From assembly GCA_002270465.1 (NCBI GenBank), contig NQOF01000003.1, positions 310,001-374,000 on the forward strand: a stretch of 64,000 nt of DNA, given 5' to 3'. The notes under the pieces were generated by a model. That model made no database searches, was not told the DNA's origin, and worked only from the letters and a program-made list of their open reading frames with translations. Source of the DNA: Blautia hominis. Lineage in GTDB: Bacteria > Bacillota > Clostridia > Lachnospirales > Lachnospiraceae. Shown here one piece after another: positions 25,372-33,814 of the stretch. The position numbers and the translations under genes were made by a program. Position 1 is the first letter of the stretch. Each line of letters opens with the position of its first letter.

Positions 25372-25428
25372 ATTCTGAGGACGAAAGAAGATTCTAAAGG
25401 GCTGAGTGTTGATGGACTGCCGCTTTAA
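25372..25428 (+). pseudogene. Scrap of a YesM-type histidine kinase ATPase domain
   Basis: The frame reads ILRTKEDSKGLSVDGLPL and then TAA. The kinase at 39193 contains ILRTKEDPKKLSVDGIGI in the same place, and the DNA matches closely (25372-25413 against about 40755-40796). Together with copy A of the terminator just upstream, this is what is left of a paralogous terminator-plus-kinase unit after a deletion of roughly 1.7 kb. Confidence 0.75.
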
Positions 25429-25462
25429 CGATTAAATAACCGTGCAGCGGCAGCCCTTTTTG
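25417..25462 (+). terminator. Hairpin terminator before the GGDEF gene
   Basis: CTGCCGCT (25417-25424) and AGCGGCAG (25446-25453) pair perfectly and are followed by CCCTTTTT. It can end rightward transcripts that run toward the convergent GGDEF gene. Confidence 0.6.
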
Positions 25463-25507
25463 CCTTTTATGAATAGGATTACTGTGAAACGGAGGTGAGC
25501 TAAAGTC

Positions 25508-27376
25508 CTATAGATTGTCATTAACTCCGAAAATCCATAATGTTTCTCTATTTTGCTCTGTATAAGTTTTGAATTTTAATATGCGAAGGGTTATATAAGT
25601 CCCGTCGATTTTTTGATAGATGAACTCTGGGGTGGTATTTCTATTCAATTGTATCTTTAAATTTTCATATATGCAGAAATTTATAAACTGATTTCGGTAT
25701 TCGGGCATTACAATACGATTTGCATATAGAAACAGAGCCTTACTAAACTGGTCATTTGTTTCCTTCAGCATTTCTTCAAAATAAGATGGGATAAACAGAT
25801 GACGAATGGTGTCATTATCCAGATTAACGAAATAAACACCTTTAAAATCAGGTGCCAATACGGATAGAAAAGTATCCGCATCTTGCTTTTCAAGGACCAT
25901 CTGCTCTACTTCCTGATTTAGTGTACGCATCTGGCGCTCTTTTCCGTTCTCTTTATAATAACGTTGCTTCTCGCTCTGCATGTTTTTTTCTGCATTACCT
26001 ACAATTGTTTTGATGTCAATACCTTCATCTTGCCATTCGATCCCGACAGAGATCTCATAACCTTGATCCTTTAAATTTTTTTTGACGATCTTCATTTTAT
26101 TAAAGATTTCCTGTTTGTTCTGATCCATACAGAATACTACGAATTCATCACCGCCAATACGATAGACTTCATTTTGAGGAAATACATGAAAAAGTTCATC
26201 CGCAACTGCTTTTAGCATAGCATCACCGGCTTGATGCCCTAAATGATTGTTTATTTCATGTAACCCATTTGCATCTATATAGATACAGGCCAAGGAATCA
26301 TAATCGTTATTAGAGAAAGAATTCAATACAGAGAGATAACAGTTTCGGTTGTTACAATTTGTAAGTGAATCGTAATTTGCAATAAAATTTAATTTTTGGT
26401 TAATCTCAGCACTCTTTTTTGTACTGGAAATGATCCAAAAGAGGATAAGCATAGATAACACAAGAAACACTGCAACAGATATGCTAAGCGCAGGACCCTT
26501 GACAATGGAGGAAAGCAGGGTGGATTTCAACATGACAGCAAGCTCTTCTTCACGCAAGCCAGCCAGCAGCACCCAATGTACGGATGGAATGGGAATATAA
26601 ACCACATAACATAAACCGCCTTCCCAATAGTAGGTACCGACCCCAGATTCGCCATTCAGACCCTTTTGCTCCAGCTCCATAACGGAACGGACCGAAGGGT
26701 CTTCTTTTTCCAATAAAAGTTGCTGGGCATTGTAACCATCATTTACCCAGCTAATATGCTCAGGATCACTGACAGCGATATCAGTTCCCTCTTCATTAAT
26801 AATATAAGATTCACCTGTATCAACAAATCGGATATTTTTAATCAGTTCACAAAATAAATATCCGTCTTTTTCTACACTGAATGCTCCAATCACTTTGTCA
26901 TCCTGGAAAATAGGGGAAGAATAACAAATGACATACTCGTTTTCTTCGTTAAAATATGGACCATAGATGGATGTCTTACCAGAAAGAGCTTCTGTAATGT
27001 CCTGACGACCTCTTATATCGCGCTGTCTGCCGTCTGAGGAAACGGAGCCGGTTTCTGAAACGTAAACCATGCGCAGTATATCAGAATGAGAAATGCCGAT
27101 TGGGAAATCCATCTGATTTTTATCATCGGAAACAATAAAGGAGCTGGACAATTCCTTTGTTTCTTCTAAGCTGCTTTTTAGTTCGGTTTCTACAGCTGCA
27201 ACGCCCTGCTTTGCCATGGATTGTACAAGCTGGATCGTATAATCCATGAATAGATTCTGAAAGTTATTGGATAATATCACATAAGCTGTGAAGGCTAAAA
27301 CACAAACTGCAATTAAAAATACAAAAGCGATACGAGCACCTAATTTTGCTGCATTTTTTTTACTATACGATTCCAA
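25508..27376 (-). CDS. Membrane Cache-GGDEF diguanylate cyclase-like protein
   Basis: A 622-residue signalling protein. One membrane segment near residues 13-35 leads into an extracellular dCache-like sensor (residues about 40-280; typical strands YVICYSSPIFQDDKVIGAFSV and GESYIINEEG). A second membrane segment lies at about 297-317, and a GGDEF domain follows with GGDEF intact at 408-412. The inhibitory RxxD site is not present upstream of it. The C-terminal 150 residues are extra and PAS-like. It should sense an external small molecule and make cyclic di-GMP. Translation starts at a TTG (27374-27376) nine or ten bases after AAAGGAG. It is transcribed alone. Confidence 0.88.
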   Translation of the reverse strand: MESYSKKNAAKLGARIAFVFLIAVCVLAFTAYVILSNNFQNLFMDYTIQLVQSMAKQGVAAVETELKSSLEETKELSSSFIVSDDKNQMDFPIGISHSDILRMVYVSETGSVSSDGRQRDIRGRQDITEALSGKTSIYGPYFNEENEYVICYSSPIFQDDKVIGAFSVEKDGYLFCELIKNIRFVDTGESYIINEEGTDIAVSDPEHISWVNDGYNAQQLLLEKEDPSVRSVMELEQKGLNGESGVGTYYWEGGLCYVVYIPIPSVHWVLLAGLREEELAVMLKSTLLSSIVKGPALSISVAVFLVLSMLILFWIISSTKKSAEINQKLNFIANYDSLTNCNNRNCYLSVLNSFSNNDYDSLACIYIDANGLHEINNHLGHQAGDAMLKAVADELFHVFPQNEVYRIGGDEFVVFCMDQNKQEIFNKMKIVKKNLKDQGYEISVGIEWQDEGIDIKTIVGNAEKNMQSEKQRYYKENGKERQMRTLNQEVEQMVLEKQDADTFLSVLAPDFKGVYFVNLDNDTIRHLFIPSYFEEMLKETNDQFSKALFLYANRIVMPEYRNQFINFCIYENLKIQLNRNTTPEFIYQKIDGTYITLRILKFKTYTEQNRETLWIFGVNDNL

Positions 27377-27732
27377 TATATCGTGGCTCCTTTCGACTAA
27401 TTATATTATAATTGAATCCAAACATTTATACAATTGCTGATAAGCTTAAATATTTATCATATTAAAGTTGATGAAAAACAGCTGGCTATAATTTTTAGAA
27501 TCAGTTGTTTTGAAGTGAAACAGAACGTAGGTTTTGATAAAATATGCCGGTTTATCATGAATGGACATATGCTTTTGGCCGGTATGAATATATAGGCTGT
27601 TTTTGGGAGAATATAGATGTAGATAAGGTTTTCAAAGAAGGGTATTTGTAGCTGAGAAGTCAAATAAAAGGGCGCAAACAAGTGGTGGCGCCCTTTCTGT
27701 TATAGAATACTACACACAAGGAGATACGTTTT
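27377..27732. other. Intergenic region with hairpin and small reading-frame scrap
   Basis: This 356-base gap holds the GGDEF promoter region on the left, a 34-residue open frame from ATG 27544 without ribosome site, and the hairpin at 27667-27696. No gene is recognisable. Confidence 0.5.
27667..27700. terminator. Hairpin upstream of the YeeE genes
   Basis: AAAGGGCGC (27667-27675) and GCGCCCTTT (27688-27696) form a perfect 9-bp stem with a short T-rich edge. It may end leftover upstream transcription, or attenuate transcription into the YeeE genes. Confidence 0.5.
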
Positions 27733-28305
27733 ATGAAATTATGGATCAAAAAAGGCCTTGCCCTGGGAGGGGTATTTTTCTTAGCTGTTTTACTGGTCAA
27801 ACCGATTGGTGTTTCCACACAGTTTTCCGTGCTGTCCGGCATCTTCCACAGCGCGTTGGATGAGACGGTCATTACTGAAAATGATGAGCGTGATACCGGG
27901 TATGAGAGCACTAACGCCTACTACGACAAAAGTGAAGGAAAACTGGCAAAGTCGATTCAGCATCCGTGGAACTACGATTTTGTTTTTGTACTGGCGATTC
28001 CAGTCGGCGCTTATTTAGCCTATGCTGCGAATGATAAACGGAAACGCCTGCAGATGAGCGATGTAGGGCAAAACCCCGATGTACCGGATTCCCGCCAGAG
28101 TTTTTGGCGACGTTACCTGCCTTCTTTTCTGGGAGGCTTCATTATTCTGTACGGTGCCCGGATGGCAGATGGGTGCACCAGCGGGCATATGATGAGCGGT
28201 ATGATGCAGGGCAGTGTCAGCGGTTATATTTTTGCGGCTGCGGCTTTTGCAGTAGCCATTCCCGTGGCCATGCTTACCGGCCGTGCAGCGAAAGGGGGAA
28301 AATAA
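27733..28305 (+). CDS. YeeE/YedE-family transporter, first half
   Basis: A 190-residue membrane protein with an N-terminal hydrophobic segment, an outside loop and at least three further segments. The motif GARMADGCTSGHMMSGMMQGS is the conserved cysteine region of YeeE/YedE (TsuA-like) proteins, which move thiosulfate or related sulfur compounds through a cysteine relay. In many species this is one long protein. Here the second half is a separate gene starting two bases after this stop. It starts at ATG 27733 behind AAGGAGAT. Confidence 0.82.
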   Translation: MKLWIKKGLALGGVFFLAVLLVKPIGVSTQFSVLSGIFHSALDETVITENDERDTGYESTNAYYDKSEGKLAKSIQHPWNYDFVFVLAIPVGAYLAYAANDKRKRLQMSDVGQNPDVPDSRQSFWRRYLPSFLGGFIILYGARMADGCTSGHMMSGMMQGSVSGYIFAAAAFAVAIPVAMLTGRAAKGGK

Positions 28306-28306
28306 G

Positions 28307-28867
28307 ATGGAAATTGTATTGGCAATTATTCTGGGACTTCTTTTTGGCTTCGTCCTTTACTGGGTCGGTGCCTCGTCACCAAAGAAATTAATCGCCATGC
28401 TGCGCCTTCAGGACCTGACGATTATGAAAATTATCGTTTTCGGAATCGGATCTGCAAGCGTATTGCTTTCTCTATTCAGTATGCTTGGCTTTTTCAATCC
28501 GACACACCTGAGCGTTAAAGGCGCAAATCTTGGTGTGATCATTGGTGGCCTGCTCTTTGGCATTGGTTTTGGAACAGTAGGAACCTGTCCGGGCACATGT
28601 GTGGCGGCAACTGCCGGTGGGGGATTTCGGAAAGCATTAAGTGCGGTACTGGGAGGATTACTGGGGGCATGGGTGTTTTCTATGAGTTATGGATTTTGGA
28701 AAAACTTGGGCTTGTTCAGCATCATGGACTGGGGTAAGATGACATTGTTCCAGATTTCAGATCAGTACCCATCCGTATTTTCTTTAGGATATGTTGGATT
28801 ATTGATTGTGGGGATCATATTTATTGGAATAGCGTTCTTTCTGCCTGCAGATATGGAAGGTAACTGA
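28307..28867 (+). CDS. YeeE/YedE-family transporter, second half
   Basis: A 186-residue membrane protein with about five hydrophobic segments and the paired cysteine motif GTVGTCPGTCVAA, which matches the second conserved cysteine site of YeeE/YedE sulfur transporters. The ATG at 28307 follows AAAGGGGGA and lies just after the first half's stop; an upstream in-frame ATG at 28283 overlaps that gene. The two halves likely assemble into one channel. A strong terminator follows. Confidence 0.83.
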   Translation: MEIVLAIILGLLFGFVLYWVGASSPKKLIAMLRLQDLTIMKIIVFGIGSASVLLSLFSMLGFFNPTHLSVKGANLGVIIGGLLFGIGFGTVGTCPGTCVAATAGGGFRKALSAVLGGLLGAWVFSMSYGFWKNLGLFSIMDWGKMTLFQISDQYPSVFSLGYVGLLIVGIIFIGIAFFLPADMEGN

Positions 28868-28915
28868 TATCAATAGAATAGTTTGGATCGCGCTATTGTT
28901 GGACCAATTTGAATT

Positions 28916-28970
28916 CATGAACCTGTGTGGCTGATTATATTTGGTCAGCCACGCAGGTTCATGTTAAAAA
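28916..28970. terminator. Strong bidirectional terminator
   Basis: A 19-bp stem with one G-U position (28916-28934 with 28945-28963) is followed by TTAAAAAA. It separates the YeeE genes from the convergent GntR gene and could end transcripts from both sides. Confidence 0.85.
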
Positions 28971-29005
28971 AGCATTGATACATCAATCCTTATGGTCCGC
29001 ATATG

Positions 29006-30454
29006 TTATCGTTTGGAAAGAAAAGGTGTTTCGCTCTCTTTGAACCCCACTTCATTTAACAGTTCCGCCACATTATCCAGTTCATATAACATAAATTCTT
29101 CCAGTTTGGCGGCGAAACCGGCAGCGTCACAACGTCCCAGACAATCCAGGAGATAGTTTAGGCAAGGAAGGTAGAAGGTTTCCATAACGTCCTGCTTTTT
29201 ATGAATACTCTTCAGTGGATATCCCCACAAAAGCTGCTGAAATAATTCAGTATATACTGTCCGAATGGTCTTGTATGGTGCAAAATAGGAGAGCAGATCC
29301 AAGACTCCATATCCGGTCAGCTCATAATGCTGCAGGTACCGCAGCGCGCAGAGGCGTTTTTTAAACAGTTCAGCAGTGGTCCGATTGATGGAGGCAATCG
29401 TGATCTGTGCGACTTCTTTACAGGAAAGAGTCAAAGTCTGCAGGCTTTGCACATAATCCAGCAGACGGCTGCGAATGAAGGGCTGTGTGAAGTCACAGCA
29501 TTGTGCGATCTGTTCCGGGGGTAAAACCTGCGTGCCGATTCCGTTGATGGATTTCATCGCACCGATACAGTTAAGCATAGAGAGCGTGCGGCGAATGGTA
29601 CTGACAGAAACATTCTTTTCTTTCGCTAATTTTTCCGCTGATGGCAGAAACGCACCAACCGGATAGGTGCCCCGTACTACATCTGTGAGCAGTTCTATGA
29701 CGAGGGAATAACACTTTTGTGAGGTCTTTCGATAGCCGCTCCAGTAAAAATCAATCTGCTGTTCAGCTGGAGGCAGACAGGCTCTTGTTTCGTAAAAACC
29801 ATCGAGTACGGTTGCCATCTGCGCCTGAAATGTCTCCACATCCTCTCGAAGCTGCGTCCAGTTTTTTTCACGGCAAAGGCCAATCATCCGAAGCAGGGGA
29901 TTCTCTTTTGGATGCGTTATTTCGGCAGTTTCTTTAATGCTCATAAACGGCGCCTGGTAAAACATAAGTACTTGCCAGACCAGACGCATGAGCATGTCAT
30001 TATGCAGAGAGCCATACACCTGCTGAAGATGCTGGATCATTCTGTTAGACGGGTGGATGCCCTTAATCTGGATAAACTGCTCCATATTATCCAACAATTC
30101 CGGTGAAGCATTCTGAAACCCCAGCCATTGCGCTTTACTAAATAGCGGCTGCATGGAACGGCTCAGGTCGATCAGCGCGTCTTTGCGGCAAGAGAAAAAG
30201 GACTGCACATACCGTTCGTTCTCCGTCGTGCTGTACTGCACCTTTACCTTCACACCGACTTTTTGGGAGATTGTGATAAAGCCTTCTTTTTGCAGATTTT
30301 GATAGGCTGCGCGGATTGACCGGGTGGATACCTGAAAAATCCGGCATGCTTCTTTTATGGTGGGCAGGCGGTCTCCATGCTGGTAGACGCCAAATTGTAT
30401 TTGTATTTTCAGTATGCTATATATTACCTGCTGTAATTCGATGTTTGGTTCCAA
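29006..30454 (-). CDS. GntR-family regulator with two winged-helix domains
   Basis: A 482-residue regulator. The N-terminal GntR wing-helix is at residues 8-72 (HGDRLPTIKEACRIFQVSTRSIRAAYQNLQ in two parts). A second GntR-like wing-helix sits at residues 248-312 (YPVGAFLPSAEKLAKEKNVSVSTIRRTLSML). Helical linker regions follow each one. Tandem HTH domains in one chain are unusual for this family, which normally has one HTH and an effector domain. Translation starts at TTG 30454 behind GGGAGG. It is divergent from the signalling operon at 30682 and probably controls it. Confidence 0.85.
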   Translation of the reverse strand: MEPNIELQQVIYSILKIQIQFGVYQHGDRLPTIKEACRIFQVSTRSIRAAYQNLQKEGFITISQKVGVKVKVQYSTTENERYVQSFFSCRKDALIDLSRSMQPLFSKAQWLGFQNASPELLDNMEQFIQIKGIHPSNRMIQHLQQVYGSLHNDMLMRLVWQVLMFYQAPFMSIKETAEITHPKENPLLRMIGLCREKNWTQLREDVETFQAQMATVLDGFYETRACLPPAEQQIDFYWSGYRKTSQKCYSLVIELLTDVVRGTYPVGAFLPSAEKLAKEKNVSVSTIRRTLSMLNCIGAMKSINGIGTQVLPPEQIAQCCDFTQPFIRSRLLDYVQSLQTLTLSCKEVAQITIASINRTTAELFKKRLCALRYLQHYELTGYGVLDLLSYFAPYKTIRTVYTELFQQLLWGYPLKSIHKKQDVMETFYLPCLNYLLDCLGRCDAAGFAAKLEEFMLYELDNVAELLNEVGFKESETPFLSKR

Positions 30455-30484
30455 ATTTTAGTTCCTCCCAGCATTTCTAAAGCA

Positions 30485-30539
30485 ATTTTGGTAAACTGAT
30501 GCACCAAAATAGTATAACATTTCCAAAGATAAAATTCTA
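30485..30539 (-). promoter_or_regulatory. GntR operator-like palindrome and promoter
   Basis: ATTTTGGT (30485-30492) and ACCAAAAT (30503-30510) form a perfect inverted repeat of the TGGT-N-ACCA style used by GntR proteins. A minus-strand TATACT (complement of 30511-30516) abuts it, so a bound repressor would cover the transcription start. The -35 box is poor. Autoregulation is inferred. Confidence 0.6.
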
Positions 30540-30566
30540 TATTTTCCTCCATAATCCGGAGAATAG

Positions 30567-30595
30567 TTGCATTCCCTGTCAGGCTTTGCTATACT
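30567..30595 (+). promoter_or_regulatory. Promoter of the signalling operon
   Basis: TTGCAT (30567-30572) and TATACT (30590-30595) are exactly 17 bases apart. The start codon of the first gene lies about 87 bases downstream. Confidence 0.75.
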
Positions 30596-30681
30596 CAAAT
30601 TATTACTATGTGAACAAGGTTGCTTGATCAATAAATCTAGGAAGAAACTTGTAAGCCGGATAGAAAGGTAGGCGTTTGAAT

Positions 30682-30912
30682 ATGCAGGGATTCAAATCGT
30701 GTTTAGAAGCGGATGGTATGGACTATTCCATAACAATGGAGCGCTTTAAGGGAAATTTGGGGTTAGCTCCGTTATATGATGCAATCTGTGCGATTGTGGA
30801 ACCTCTGCGAACCCAAGAAGAGCGGGACGAATATCAGATCCTATACCGGGAGGTGCAAGCCGAATACCAAAAAGCGGCTGTATTCAGTAATATGCTAAAG
30901 GGGGCGAATTAG
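30682..30912 (+). CDS. Small protein at the head of the signalling operon
   Basis: A 76-residue helical protein starting at ATG 30682, with a GAAAGGTAGG site. Its beginning (DGMDYSITMERFKGNLGLAPLYDAI) faintly recalls the opening of Hpt phosphotransfer domains (usually G-D-x-GLERFGGD), but no phospho-accepting His with an HTLKG-type motif is present. The stop at 30912 is one base from the first hybrid kinase start. It may be a degenerate Hpt or an unrelated partner of the kinase. Function unknown. Confidence 0.65.
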   Translation: MQGFKSCLEADGMDYSITMERFKGNLGLAPLYDAICAIVEPLRTQEERDEYQILYREVQAEYQKAAVFSNMLKGAN

Positions 30913-30913
30913 A

Positions 30914-33802
30914 ATGTCTGAACAGGTTGTTTTATCCCCGGACCAGGTGAAGGCAATCCTCGATAACGCACCGGTAGCTGTGTTCGTCAGCCGGGTGAAT
31001 GACCATGGCCTGCTGTATGCCAACCATCGGGCAAGGGAGATATTTGCGCTGTCGGGCCGGTCAGATGTGGACTGCCATTGTATTGCAGGCTTAGAGAGTG
31101 AATGCCCTTTTGGCCAGGTTGGACAAATGAGCGGGGACGAGTTTGCAGTCCGGGAATTCAGATCTCCACACAGCAGCCGTGTCTATCAGCTTAGTGGCAA
31201 GCTCATCGACTGGGCGGGGGAGTCTGCTTATATCGAATACATCATGGACATTACCGATAAAAAGCAGGAAGAAGAACAACATAGGAAAATCGAGGAGGAG
31301 CTGCAAACGTCATTCGGAAATCTTCCCTGCGGCCTGTGTGTTTACCGGCTGAACGGTATCCCGGCTTATGTTCAGTACATACGTGATGTAACAGAGGAAG
31401 TGAAAGCCCGACAGGAAAAGGAGAGACTGGAGTTGTACTGCCAGACCCTCATTCAAAATCTGCCCGGAGGGATATCGGTCATCCGGATTGAAGCGGATGG
31501 CAGTATGACGCCGGAGTATATCTCGGATGGTTTTGCCGCTCTGACGAAGATGACGGTAAAGGAAGCTGACAGGCTGTATTCTGAAAATGTCTTTGCGGGA
31601 ATCCACCCGGATGATGTTGAATGTAATCAAACCAAAATGCTGGAATTTTTAGATAGCGGCCGGGAGCATTGTGAGTTTAAAGCCCGGTTCTTACGGGGGG
31701 ATGGCAGTTATATTTGGGTCAGAGACAGTGTCTCCATTCAGGAAGCCTCAAATGGAATACGTCGGATGTACTGTATTTATACAGATATCAGTAGTACGGT
31801 GGAAGAAAGTGAGCGTCTCCATCAGCAGTATGAAGACTTGTTACTGCAGCATTACCACGCGCCGAATCCGGATGAATTGATCCTGGGGCACTGCAACGTT
31901 ACAAAAAACATGATCATTGAGATCAAGGATTTTACAGGATCGGATCTTTTGGAAAGACTGGGCAGGAATCAGGAACAATTCTTTATCGGTATGGCAAGCT
32001 CTATTGTAGACGAAGAGGAAAAACAGGCGTTTTTGGATTCTTTTCTTAATGCGCCGATGCTGGCTGCCTTTGAACAAAAAAACAAAGAGCAGATACAAAA
32101 ATGCTTCCTTAAGTTTCCCGGGCAGAAAAACGGGTGCTATGTACAGATCAAAATGAGTCTGGTGGAAACGCCGGATACCGGCGATGTCACAGGAATCCTT
32201 ACAGTAACGGATATCACGGATCAGACTATGTCCGACCGAATTTTAAATCAGATGTCTTCTGTGATCCATGACTATATCGCTGATGTGAACTTAATCGAAG
32301 ATAATTTCCGGATTTTGAGCAGCAGGAGTAATGCACATCTGGTTCCGGATTCCATCGGCTGCTATTCCAAGCGGGTAGCGTATATGGCAGAAGCCATCGT
32401 TGTTCCAAAGGATAGGGAACTATACTCAAAGGCGCTGGATCCGGAAGAGATCTGCCGGCGGCTGCAGGAGGAAAGTTCTTATATTGCCACATACTCTGTT
32501 ATAGATGAGGAAGGTGATATCCGCACCAAGAATATGACGTTTTTCCCTATTGACCTAAGGATCGGACGGGTCTGCCTGGTATGCACGGATATCACGGATT
32601 CTGTCCGGGCGCTGGAAAACGCACTGGCTTTTGCCAGGGAGGCAGACCGGGCCAAGAGCGACTTTTTATCTTCGATGTCACACGATATCCGGACACCCAT
32701 GAATGCCATTATGGGGATGACGACGCTGGCTCTGGCTTTTCCGGATGACCGGGAACGTGTGGATAACTGCCTGCATAAAATTGATCTTGCGAACAGGCAT
32801 CTGCTGAGCCTTGTCAATGATGTGCTGGACATGAGCCGGATCGAGCGATCCAAAGTTGTTATGAACCTGCGGGAACTTTCGATTTCTGATCTTGTGCAGG
32901 CGGTCTGCGCCATCATCGAGCCGCAGGCGAAAAGCGCTGGCCTACAGTTTTTTGTTAAGAAAAAGGATAGCTGCGGGGAATACTTCCAGGGCGATTCCCT
33001 GCGGATCAACCAGATTCTGATCAACCTGCTTTCCAATGCAGTTAAATTTACACCGGAGGGCGGCCGGGTAGATTTCCTGATTGAAGGAATCGTTCCGCTA
33101 GAAGAGGAAAAGCATATCCGCTACCGGTTTACCATTCGGGATACGGGGATCGGGATGCCGGAAGACTTGCTGAAACACATTTTCGAGCCGTTTGTCCGTG
33201 CAGCTACAGCCATGCGCATCGAAGGGACCGGGCTGGGGCTTAGCATCACCAAGGGACTGGTGGAGCAGATGAATGGAGAGATTACAGTGGACAGCCATCC
33301 GGGCAAAGGAACCGTGTTTCAAGTAGAGCTGGAATTTGAAGCAGCTGTGAATGCGGAAAGGGCATGTAAAAAAGCTAAAGTGGGAAATTCAGGCTGCCGA
33401 TCTGAAAGACCTTTCACGGGCCGTACCTTTCTGATCGCCGAGGATCATCCGATCAATTCAGAATTGCTTAGCACCCTGCTGGAAATGGACGGTGCTGATT
33501 CGGTGGTGACCACCGACGGCGTCCAGGCGGTTCGGGAATTTGAAAGTACGGCACAGGGAACGTATGATGCGATCCTGATGGATATCCAAATGCCGAATAT
33601 GACGGGCTATGAAGCGACACGCGCCATACGGAAACTAAACCGTCCGGATGCGGGAACCATCCCGATCGTAGCTATGACCGCCAATGCTTTTTCAGAAGAT
33701 GTGCAGGCGTCTCTGAATGCCGGGATGAATGCCCATGTGGCGAAGCCCATCGATGTAGAAGTGCTGCGCGATACACTTGGCAAGGTACTGAATGATATCT
33801 GA
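30914..33802 (+). CDS. Cytosolic PAS-rich hybrid histidine kinase
   Basis: A 962-residue hybrid kinase with no membrane segment. An N-terminal PAS with a Cys cluster (CHCIAGLESECPFG) is followed by what looks like a second PAS cut short in the middle, then a third PAS with PAC-type features (IHPDDVECNQ, GDGSYIWVRDSVS). A further sensor region leads to HisKA with the phospho-His in MSHDIRTPMNA (H590), then an ATPase domain (LLSNAVKFTPEGG, DTGIGM, GTGLGLSITKGL) and a C-terminal receiver (AEDHPIN, phospho-Asp D890 in LMDIQMP). The second PAS seems to have lost about 70 residues in frame. It starts one base after the upstream gene's stop. The signal is unknown. Confidence 0.9.
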   Translation: MSEQVVLSPDQVKAILDNAPVAVFVSRVNDHGLLYANHRAREIFALSGRSDVDCHCIAGLESECPFGQVGQMSGDEFAVREFRSPHSSRVYQLSGKLIDWAGESAYIEYIMDITDKKQEEEQHRKIEEELQTSFGNLPCGLCVYRLNGIPAYVQYIRDVTEEVKARQEKERLELYCQTLIQNLPGGISVIRIEADGSMTPEYISDGFAALTKMTVKEADRLYSENVFAGIHPDDVECNQTKMLEFLDSGREHCEFKARFLRGDGSYIWVRDSVSIQEASNGIRRMYCIYTDISSTVEESERLHQQYEDLLLQHYHAPNPDELILGHCNVTKNMIIEIKDFTGSDLLERLGRNQEQFFIGMASSIVDEEEKQAFLDSFLNAPMLAAFEQKNKEQIQKCFLKFPGQKNGCYVQIKMSLVETPDTGDVTGILTVTDITDQTMSDRILNQMSSVIHDYIADVNLIEDNFRILSSRSNAHLVPDSIGCYSKRVAYMAEAIVVPKDRELYSKALDPEEICRRLQEESSYIATYSVIDEEGDIRTKNMTFFPIDLRIGRVCLVCTDITDSVRALENALAFAREADRAKSDFLSSMSHDIRTPMNAIMGMTTLALAFPDDRERVDNCLHKIDLANRHLLSLVNDVLDMSRIERSKVVMNLRELSISDLVQAVCAIIEPQAKSAGLQFFVKKKDSCGEYFQGDSLRINQILINLLSNAVKFTPEGGRVDFLIEGIVPLEEEKHIRYRFTIRDTGIGMPEDLLKHIFEPFVRAATAMRIEGTGLGLSITKGLVEQMNGEITVDSHPGKGTVFQVELEFEAAVNAERACKKAKVGNSGCRSERPFTGRTFLIAEDHPINSELLSTLLEMDGADSVVTTDGVQAVREFESTAQGTYDAILMDIQMPNMTGYEATRAIRKLNRPDAGTIPIVAMTANAFSEDVQASLNAGMNAHVAKPIDVEVLRDTLGKVLNDI

Positions 33803-33814
33803 AAGAGGACAGCT

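Noticed and set aside
32479-33036. A 185-residue minus-strand frame inside the first hybrid kinase
   Set aside because: It mirrors the kinase and ATPase coding sequence; there is no ribosome site or family likeness.
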